Part shown: positions 6,994 to 11,794 of the stretch, piece by piece | Layout of the letters: every line of letters starts with the position of its first letter | How positions within the stretch are numbered: the stretch's first letter is position 1 | From: Thiotrichaceae bacterium | Lineage (GTDB): Bacteria; Pseudomonadota; Gammaproteobacteria; Thiotrichales; Thiotrichaceae | Direction of reading: 5' to 3' | NCBI GenBank assembly: GCA_027008885.1 | Contig: JALVDQ010000175.1 | Span: forward strand, 1 to 11,794 | DNA: 11,794 nucleotides | Translations under genes and position numbers: made by a program | Notes under the pieces: model-generated | The model's database searches: none | What the model saw: the letters and a program-made list of their open reading frames with translations, nothing else | Told to the model about the DNA's origin: nothing

Positions 6994-7021
6994 TTATTGG
7001 GTTTCGGGCGATTTATTCAAG
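6994..7021 (-). promoter_or_regulatory. sigma-32-like heat-shock promoter for htpX
   Basis: Leftward, CTTGAA (7021-7016) is followed after 14 bp by CCCAATAA (7001-6994). This matches the known heat-shock sigma consensus of CTTGAA, a 13-15 bp spacer and CCCCAT closely, with one C fewer and A for T. It would give a leader of about 35 nt before htpX, a gene known for heat-shock induction. The rest of the 137-bp divergent gap must also hold the aminotransferase promoter; I see no clear one. Confidence 0.5.
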
Positions 7022-7088
7022 CACTAAAACTGCGTAGCATCGTTTTTTTTGTTACCATCCTGTCATCTTTCTAAACGAGTAAATATTC

Positions 7089-8381
7089 GTGCGACAAAAT
7101 CTACTCCGCGCTGATAGCGCATTGCTTCGTTACCCGATACGGGAAGTTGTACTGATTGGCAAAGAGCTTGAAAAACTCGGCGAGTTTTCCATGATCTGGG
7201 AAAATATAGGTGATCCTGTTGCCGCCGGTGAGAGCGTCCCGGAATGGATGCAGGATGTAGTACAAAAGCAGGTAGCAAGCGACAAAAGCTTTGCCTATAC
7301 CGATACCAAGGGAGCCATAAAGGCGCGTGAATATGTGCTTGAACACTTTTCTGACAAAAGAAAATGCACCATAGATGATATTCTGTTTTTTAACGGTCTC
7401 GGTGAAGCCATCAACAAGGTTATGAACAATCTGCCCAGGGAAACACGGGTGTTGATGCCCTCCCCTACCTACCCGTCACACGCTACCGCAGAAGCCATGC
7501 ATGCGGGGTGTTCTTTTATATCGTACTCTCTCGACCCTGAAAACGACTGGGAACCGGACATTGAAGAGATTGAAAACAAGGTGCGCTACAATGATCATGT
7601 GGTGGCAATCCTGGTCATAAATCCAAATAACCCGACCGGCAGCGTGTATAAACGCGAAACACTGGAAAAAATCGTTGCGATTGCAAAGCAGTACAACTGT
7701 TTTCTGATTTTTGATGAAATCTATCATCACATGACTTTTGATGGTGTAAAAACAACCCTGTTGCACCAGATTATTGGCGATGTACCCGGCATCAGCATGA
7801 AGGGCATCAGCAAGGATATTCCCTGGCCAGGGTCACGCTGCGGCTGGATAGAAGTTTACAATGCCGAAAAAGATGAAAACTTTAAGGGTTTTATCGAAAT
7901 GATTTTGCTTAGCAAAATGCTCGAAGTCTGCTCAACCACCCTGCCCCAGATTGTTTTGCCCCATATTTACCAGCACAGCGAATATCCATCTTATTTGCAG
8001 TCACGCATTGAAAAATACCAGCGACGCGCAACACAGGCGTGTGAATTTTTTGCGGATATTCCCCAGGTTCATGTCAACAAACCCAAAGGCGTGTTTTATC
8101 TGGTTGTTGAATTGCTTGAGCTGCCTGCAAACAGGCTGGAATCAATAAATAAAAAAGTGCGTTTATATCTGAATCAACTGGAAACACCTGAAACACCGGC
8201 AGATTTCCAGTTTTGCTATGAATTAATGGGTGCCGAAGGCGTCTGCGTAGTTCCCTTAAGCGGCTTTGGTTCAGCCGTTAACGGCTTTAGAATGACACTC
8301 TTGCAGGAAGATGATAACATTTTTACAGAGACCCTGGAACGCATAGGAAGGGCAATCAGGGCATATTACCCGCAAAGCTAA
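7089..8381 (+). CDS. PLP-dependent aminotransferase, class I/II
   Basis: Fold-type I pyridoxal-phosphate enzyme transferring amino groups between an amino acid and a 2-oxo acid in the cytoplasm. The 430-residue protein shows NPNNPTG (178-184), FDEIY (208-212; Asp209 contacts the PLP nitrogen, Tyr212 its hydroxyl), the Schiff-base lysine Lys242 in GISKDIPWPGSRCGW with Arg250, and the substrate-carboxylate arginine Arg401 in GFRMTLL. An in-frame TAA at 7080-7082 leaves GTG at 7089 as the first usable start. The next Met (residue 35) would delete the N-terminal YPIREVV segment, which seems part of the family, so GTG is preferred, although the ribosome site is weak. Aspartate or alanine aminotransferase activity is plausible; the substrate cannot be read from the sequence. 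A terminator follows, so it is probably monocistronic. Confidence 0.85.
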   Translation: MRQNLLRADSALLRYPIREVVLIGKELEKLGEFSMIWENIGDPVAAGESVPEWMQDVVQKQVASDKSFAYTDTKGAIKAREYVLEHFSDKRKCTIDDILFFNGLGEAINKVMNNLPRETRVLMPSPTYPSHATAEAMHAGCSFISYSLDPENDWEPDIEEIENKVRYNDHVVAILVINPNNPTGSVYKRETLEKIVAIAKQYNCFLIFDEIYHHMTFDGVKTTLLHQIIGDVPGISMKGISKDIPWPGSRCGWIEVYNAEKDENFKGFIEMILLSKMLEVCSTTLPQIVLPHIYQHSEYPSYLQSRIEKYQRRATQACEFFADIPQVHVNKPKGVFYLVVELLELPANRLESINKKVRLYLNQLETPETPADFQFCYELMGAEGVCVVPLSGFGSAVNGFRMTLLQEDDNIFTETLERIGRAIRAYYPQS

Positions 8382-8400
8382 CAAGCTGAAATAAAGCCTG

Positions 8401-8431
8401 AACCCTGTCATTGGTCAGTTGAGGGTTTTTT
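8401..8431 (+). terminator. terminator after the aminotransferase gene
   Basis: AACCCT (8401-8406) pairs with AGGGTT (8422-8427) across a 15-nt loop and runs into six T residues (8426-8431), 19 bp after the stop. The short stem and long loop make it moderate in strength. Confidence 0.5.
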
Positions 8432-8549
8432 ATGCTTATTAATTGACTTATGTCCATATTAAAAAAGAGATAAAAAGACACAATAGAGGGCTTAAGTAAC
8501 TTGATGCACTCTAACAAAAGCTCAAATCCATAAATTTAGGAGGATAATC

Positions 8550-8984
8550 ATGGTTTCATATGAAAAATTAAATAAACAAAATCATAAAATAACCGAACTT
8601 TCAAATATACTCAATGTTTTAATTCAGGATCGTTTGCTATGCGATTCAGAGACTTGCAGCCAGTTATTCTATGATTTTATGACCCAAATAAAAGAACATA
8701 TCCATGAAGTCGATGCAAATATGTATCAGGATTTATTAAAACACCCCGATCAGGAAATTAATAATGTCGCTAACAATTTCATGTCCGGTTCCCAGGAAAT
8801 AAAAAGAATTATGAATCGCTATGAAAAGAAATGGTGCAATAAAACCAGGCGGGAAATCAATATTGGAGCACAACACGAGAAATTTTTAAGTGAGACCAAT
8901 GATCTGTTTGACATGATCCTGGGAAGAATCCAGGGTGAAATGGAGCATCTTTACCCAACCGTCAGAAAAGTAACAAATTCCTGA
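8550..8984 (+). CDS. hemerythrin-like (HHE-type) four-helix protein
   Basis: Probable member of the hemerythrin-like family, whose four-helix bundles bind a di-iron centre to sense or carry oxygen or to handle nitric oxide and iron. The 144-residue protein is all helical in pattern. Candidate ligands are His12, His50 in KEHIHEVDANMY (49-59), His109 in QHEKFL, and Glu130 in GRIQGEMEHLYP (125-136). The paired H-x3-E ... LYP pattern is imperfect: Val54 with Asp55 stands at the first Glu position, and Arg126 where the last His would be expected, with His133 nearby. Three cysteines (31, 36, 96) are present. A strong ribosome site AGGAGG (8538-8543) lies 6 nt before ATG. The gene is visibly richer in A and T than its neighbours. 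The 168-bp upstream gap holds TTGACT (8443-8448), a possible -35, without a good partner. Family assignment is moderate; exact function is unknown. Confidence 0.62.
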   Translation: MVSYEKLNKQNHKITELSNILNVLIQDRLLCDSETCSQLFYDFMTQIKEHIHEVDANMYQDLLKHPDQEINNVANNFMSGSQEIKRIMNRYEKKWCNKTRREINIGAQHEKFLSETNDLFDMILGRIQGEMEHLYPTVRKVTNS

Positions 8985-9010
8985 TTGCTTTTTGGGTGCT
9001 GGCTTGAATC

Positions 9011-9042
9011 TGTTGATTGGATTAGCGTAGCATAATCCAACA
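9011..9042. repeat. REP-like palindrome 1
   Basis: TTGGATTA (9017-9024), spacer GCGTAGCA and TAATCCAA (9033-9040) form a perfect 8-bp palindrome. The right arm continues as CA (to 9042) and the left flank reads TGTTG before an extra ATTG (9016-9019), so the original arm was probably TGTTGGATTA with a later 4-bp insertion. It begins 26 bp after the stop of the hemerythrin-like gene. Confidence 0.75.
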
Positions 9043-9065
9043 GAGTGCCACAACAGAGCGCCACA
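9041..9065. repeat. 12-bp direct repeat between palindromes
   Basis: CAGAGTGCCACA (9041-9052) and CAGAGCGCCACA (9054-9065) differ at one base and are separated by a single A. They fill most of the space between the first two palindromes. Confidence 0.7.
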
Positions 9066-9070
9066 GCCTT

Positions 9071-9097
9071 GTCGGGTTACGCTGAGGCTAACCCGAC
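9071..9097. repeat. REP-like palindrome 2
   Basis: GTCGGGTTA (9071-9079) and TAACCCGAC (9089-9097) are perfect 9-bp arms around CGCTGAGGC. The arm design, ending in TTA at the spacer, parallels palindrome 1. Confidence 0.75.
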
Positions 9098-9117
9098 CTG
9101 CAAAATACAGGTTTAAG

Positions 9118-9144
9118 CCCGTATTCCGCGAAGCTGCATACGGG
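9118..9144. repeat. REP-like palindrome 3
   Basis: CCCGTAT (9118-9124) and ATACGGG (9138-9144) are perfect 7-bp arms around a 13-nt spacer TCCGCGAAGCTGC. It is the last of three palindromes in this 232-bp gap and lies 24 bp before the terminator. Confidence 0.7.
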
Positions 9145-9168
9145 GGTCTTGCCCTGAATTTTTGGCAC

Positions 9169-9197
9169 AAAAAAGCCCCGATAACGGGGCTTTTTTT
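9169..9197. terminator. strong bidirectional intrinsic terminator
   Basis: Six A residues, GCCCCG, loop ATAA, CGGGGC and seven T residues make a perfect GC-rich stem with A/T tails on both sides. It lies 19 bp after the leftward fusA2 stop, which it surely serves. It can also stop rightward transcription from the hemerythrin-like gene, 184 bp away. Confidence 0.92.
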
Positions 9198-9216
9198 CTT
9201 AAGAAAACTGCAACTG

Positions 9217-11307
9217 CTAATTCTTCGCAGCTTCTCTTTCTTTTACTTCCTTGATAACTTCTTCAGCAACATTCTTAGGACATGGCATATAGTGTGAGAA
9301 CTCCATAGAGAATTGACCACGACCAGAAGTCATTGTACGCAAATCACCAATATAACCAAACATTTCAGCCAGTGGCGCATCAACTTTAATACGCACACCT
9401 GTTGGACCTGCTTCCTGTGATTTAATCATGCCACGACGACGGTTCATATCACCAATCACATCACCCACATGATCTTCAGGCGTGAAGATGTCAACCTTCA
9501 TAATAGGCTCCATCAACTGCGCCCCGGCTTTTGGCATAGTCTGGCGGAATGCACCTTTGGCAGCCAGTTCAAATGCCATAGCAGAAGAGTCAACCGCATG
9601 GTAAGCACCATCCATCAAGGTAACTTTTACATCAAGCACAGGGAAACCCGCAAGCACACCAGTCTCCATCATGGAAGCAAAGGCTTTCTCAATCGCAGGC
9701 CAGTATTCACGAGGCACGTTACCACCGGTTACTTTGGATTCAAACTCAAAACCCGCGCCTGTCTCTGCCGGCTCGATAATATAATCAATCTTACCAAACT
9801 GACCTGAACCACCTGACTGTTTCTTGTGCGTATAACTATCTTCAACGCGCTTGGTAATGGTTTCACGGTAAGCTACCTGTGGTTTGCCCACTTCAACATC
9901 CACACCATGAGTACGCTTCAATATATCAATCTTGATATCAAGATGCAGCTCGCCCATACCCTTAAGGATGGTTTCGCCACTATCTTCATCTGTCTCAACA
10001 CGGAAAGAAGGATCTTCTGCTACCATTTTGCCAATCGCTATACCCATCTTTTCAGTAGCTGCCTTGTCTTTGGGTGAAACCGCGATTGAAATAACAGGAT
10101 CAGGGAACACCATGGATTCCAGAGTCGCAGGGTCTTTTGGATCACATAAGGTATGCCCGGTCTGAACATTTTTCATACCCAGAACGGCAACAATATCACC
10201 CGCCTGAGCCGAATCCAGTTCAATACGCTCGTCTGCCGACATTTCTACGATACGACCGATGCGTTCCGTTTTGCCAGTAGCGGTATTTAAAACAGTCATG
10301 CCTTTTTCCAGCTTGCCTGAATAAATACGGATAAAGGTCAATGCACCATAGCGGTCATCCATGATTTTAAACGCCAGGGCGCGCAGTGGCTTATCCGCAT
10401 CAACAATCGCAAATTTACCCGTTTCATTGCCTTCTTCATCTATTTCAGGCTGTGGATCGACTTCAGTTGGGTCTGGAAGATAATCAACAACCGCATCAAG
10501 AACAAGCTGTATTCCCTTGTTTTTAAAAGCAGAACCAGTATAAGTCGGGAAGAATGCCAGCTCACGCGTACCTTTGCGAATACAAGCCTTAAGCGTATCA
10601 ATATCAGGCTCATTGCCTTCAAGATACTGCTCCATCGCATCATCATCAACTTCAACCGCAGTTTCGATCAGTTTCTCACGCCACTCTTCGACCTGATCCA
10701 CCATATCGGCAGGCACATCTTCGATGGTGTATTTCATGGGATCATCTGATCCGTCCCAAATCCATGCCTTGCGCGTCAATAAATCAATAACACCTGTAAA
10801 ATTATCTTCTGTTCCAATCGGCAAAACCATAACCAGTGGATTTGCACCCAGAACATCTTCAATTTGCTTGACCACACGATAGAAGTCTGCACCAACACGA
10901 TCCAGTTTATTGATAAAAATAATACGCGCAACTTCTGATTCATTCGCATAGCGCCAGTTCGTTTCTGACTGCGGCTCTACACCACCTGATGCACAGAATA
11001 CACCAACGCCACCGTCAAGCACTTTCAGGGAACGATACACCTCAACCGTAAAGTCCACGTGACCCGGTGTATCAATAATATTCATGCGGTGATCTTTCCA
11101 GAACGCACTTACCGCAGCAGATTGTATTGTAATACCACGCTCGGCTTCCTGCTCCATAAAATCAGTAGTTGCTTCACCATCGTGAACTTCACCAATTTTG
11201 TGAATTTTACCTGTAAGGCTCAGAATACGCTCTGTGGTTGTTGTTTTACCCGCATCTACGTGCGCAAAGATACCGATATTACGGTATTTACTTAAGTCTG
11301 CTGACAT
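9217..11307 (-). CDS. fusA2: elongation factor G, second type (EF-G2)
   Basis: Ribosomal translocase GTPase; moves tRNAs and mRNA after peptide-bond formation and, in some bacteria with two EF-Gs, one copy favours ribosome recycling. The 696-residue protein is full length. G1 AHVDAGKT (15-22), the switch I RGITI (57-61), G3 DTPGH (79-83, catalytic His83), G4 NKLD (133-136) and G5 SAF (259-261) are all intact. Domain IV carries SGGSGQFG (498-505) and the tip loop [10 protein letters not shown] with His570; domain V follows from about 606. The N-terminus ([20 protein letters not shown]) and whole sequence match, from memory, the additional EF-G of Vibrio-like genomes better than the str-operon EF-G. 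Consistent with that, rpsL, rpsG and tuf are absent. It stands alone with its own promoter and terminator. The ribosome site (GAG, about 8 nt before ATG) is weak. Confidence 0.93.
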   Translation of the reverse strand: MSADLSKYRNIGIFAHVDAGKTTTTERILSLTGKIHKIGEVHDGEATTDFMEQEAERGITIQSAAVSAFWKDHRMNIIDTPGHVDFTVEVYRSLKVLDGGVGVFCASGGVEPQSETNWRYANESEVARIIFINKLDRVGADFYRVVKQIEDVLGANPLVMVLPIGTEDNFTGVIDLLTRKAWIWDGSDDPMKYTIEDVPADMVDQVEEWREKLIETAVEVDDDAMEQYLEGNEPDIDTLKACIRKGTRELAFFPTYTGSAFKNKGIQLVLDAVVDYLPDPTEVDPQPEIDEEGNETGKFAIVDADKPLRALAFKIMDDRYGALTFIRIYSGKLEKGMTVLNTATGKTERIGRIVEMSADERIELDSAQAGDIVAVLGMKNVQTGHTLCDPKDPATLESMVFPDPVISIAVSPKDKAATEKMGIAIGKMVAEDPSFRVETDEDSGETILKGMGELHLDIKIDILKRTHGVDVEVGKPQVAYRETITKRVEDSYTHKKQSGGSGQFGKIDYIIEPAETGAGFEFESKVTGGNVPREYWPAIEKAFASMMETGVLAGFPVLDVKVTLMDGAYHAVDSSAMAFELAAKGAFRQTMPKAGAQLMEPIMKVDIFTPEDHVGDVIGDMNRRRGMIKSQEAGPTGVRIKVDAPLAEMFGYIGDLRTMTSGRGQFSMEFSHYMPCPKNVAEEVIKEVKEREAAKN

Positions 11308-11393
11308 GTCGTTACTCTACAATTTGTCTAAAAATGATTAATAGTTACATGCGAAAAGAGAACTATTTTTCCGCACAAAATGAAAAACGCGGG

Positions 11394-11422
11394 ATTATAT
11401 AAGCAAAGTTCTAATAAAGGAA
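11394..11422 (-). promoter_or_regulatory. promoter of fusA2 with GC-rich discriminator
   Basis: Leftward, TTCCTT (11422-11417), a 17-bp spacer and a perfect TATAAT (11399-11394) are followed by CCCGCG. The -35 is weak but the -10 and spacing are ideal. A GC-rich stretch just after the -10 is known at promoters of translation genes under stringent (ppGpp/DksA) control. The leader would be about 80 nt and contains an imperfect TGCG/CGCA stem (11350-11375). Confidence 0.6.
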
Positions 11423-11442
11423 GCAATTTGATTCGTATCAGT

Positions 11443-11573
11443 TCAAGTTTCGGAGTTCAAATCTATCATTACGCAGAGAACCGCAGAGATTGTAAAGAAA
11501 GGACTCTCTGCCTTACTTAAACTGAATGACTGGAATCAGTGTTTCTGCACTGTTTTTGAACTCCAAAACTTGA
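11443..11573. repeat. 131-bp element with 19-bp terminal inverted repeats
   Basis: The ends TCAAGTTTCGGAGTTCAAA (11443-11461) and its reverse complement at 11555-11573 match at 18 of 19 positions, around 93 bp of non-coding sequence. Inside, GCAGAGA occurs twice (near 11472 and 11482) and its complement TCTCTGC once (near 11505). This is the outline of a small non-autonomous transposable element or a long RNA hairpin. No clear target-site duplication is seen outside the ends. It lies 20 bp upstream of the fusA2 -35 box. Confidence 0.6.
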
Positions 11574-11607
11574 GTTAAGAATGCGCCATCCCGCGTTTCG
11601 CATACTC

Positions 11608-11684
11608 AACGCAGACTACGCTTCAGCGTTACGAACGGGACGCTGGAGCGTCCGGGCTGCGTTCCCACGTGGAACATGGGAACG
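11608..11684. repeat. cluster of palindromic repeat modules
   Basis: Three neighbouring palindromes: AACGC/GCGTT (11608-11612, 11626-11630) with a nested ACGCT-TC-AGCGT; GGACGC-TGGA-GCGTCC (11638-11653); and CGTTCCCA/TGGGAACG (11660-11667, 11677-11684). Similar modules built on GCTGGAGCGT and TGGGAACGAG recur, from memory, in many repeat-rich bacterial genomes. The 39-codon open frame through them is considered incidental. Confidence 0.6.
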
Positions 11685-11725
11685 AGAAAACGAGAAATAA
11701 AGCTCTGTCCTCTGTCCTCAGAAAC

Positions 11726-11784
11726 ACCCATCCCCCTACTTTTTTATATATTTTGCGTAGTGTTGAGGAACGAAACACAGGAGC
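11726..11784. repeat. dispersed repeat, copy 3 (full form)
   Basis: Begins ACCCATCCCCCTAC then TTTTTTATATATTTT, identical to copy 1 over 29 bp, continues GCGTAGTGTTG and ends AGGAACGAAACACAGGAGC (11766-11784), identical to copy 2 over 19 bp. It therefore links the short and full forms. It may extend into the final GGTGGTTAAC, where the window stops. It lies 418 bp upstream of the fusA2 start. Confidence 0.88.
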
Positions 11785-11794
11785 GGTGGTTAAC

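Noticed and set aside
7089..7766. Open frames opposite the aminotransferase gene
   Set aside because: They lie antisense to strong, motif-bearing coding sequence and have no independent support.
8501..8514. TTGATGCACTCTAA as an FNR-type oxygen-response site before the hemerythrin-like gene
   Set aside because: Only the left half matches the TTGAT-N4-ATCAA consensus; the right half matches at two of five positions.
9469..10165. Open frames opposite fusA2
   Set aside because: These are antisense shadows of a highly conserved gene; their translations look like reversed conserved codons, not proteins.
11660..11684. CACGTG with GAACA on one side, resembling a ParB-binding parS site
   Set aside because: The left half is shifted by one base relative to the parS consensus, and the string fits better as one arm-loop-arm of the repeat palindrome CGTTCCCA/TGGGAACG.
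11581..11700. 39-codon ATG open frame with a weak GAG ribosome site
   Set aside because: It runs entirely through palindromic repeat modules, has no recognisable domain and no neighbours in a unit; most likely incidental.
11703..11719. Short tandem CTCTGTC repeats
   Set aside because: Two and a half units of 7 bp is too little to call a meaningful array; probably slippage at the edge of the repeat region.

Overview
The window reads as a chromosomal segment from a gammaproteobacterium of moderate, slightly AT-leaning base composition. This rests on a chromosomal-type ParA/ParB pair, an ExbB/ExbD pair, HtpX and a second-type EF-G that closely resembles the additional EF-G of Vibrio and Pseudomonas relatives. 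Several intergenic gaps hold palindromic repeat modules of a kind that, from memory, is frequent in Beggiatoaceae, Methylococcales and similar repeat-rich genomes. I cannot place it below class from the sequence alone. There are no tRNA or rRNA genes, CRISPR arrays, transposase genes or phage genes.

Layout, left to right: a 67-nt imperfect palindrome; exbB-exbD (+), overlapping by ATGA; then, convergent to them, a leftward run of parB, parA and recQ; a small orphan four-helix membrane protein gene (-); htpX (-); divergent from it, a PLP-dependent aminotransferase (+) with a GTG start, then an AT-rich gene for a hemerythrin-like protein (+); a gap built of three palindromes and a strong terminator; and a fusA2-type EF-G gene (-). 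Its 487-bp upstream gap holds a promoter with a perfect -10 box, a 131-bp element with inverted ends, a palindrome cluster and a dispersed repeat.

The coding content is mostly housekeeping: proton-driven energy transduction to the outer membrane (ExbBD), chromosome partition (ParAB), repair helicase (RecQ), membrane protein quality control (HtpX), amino-acid metabolism, and translation elongation or recycling (EF-G2). I see no operon that forms an undescribed multi-gene system, and I do not claim one.

The more unusual material is between the genes. A repeat with an AT-rich core and a C-rich edge occurs three times, always in the same orientation and always upstream of a leftward gene (parA, recQ, fusA2). 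Two of the copies bracket recQ. Each copy contains a TATAAA box facing its gene, so the repeat may move promoters around. Other points of interest are a hairpin that places a Shine-Dalgarno sequence in its loop, a heat-shock (sigma-32) style promoter for htpX, and a hemerythrin-like protein with an apparently altered metal-ligand set.
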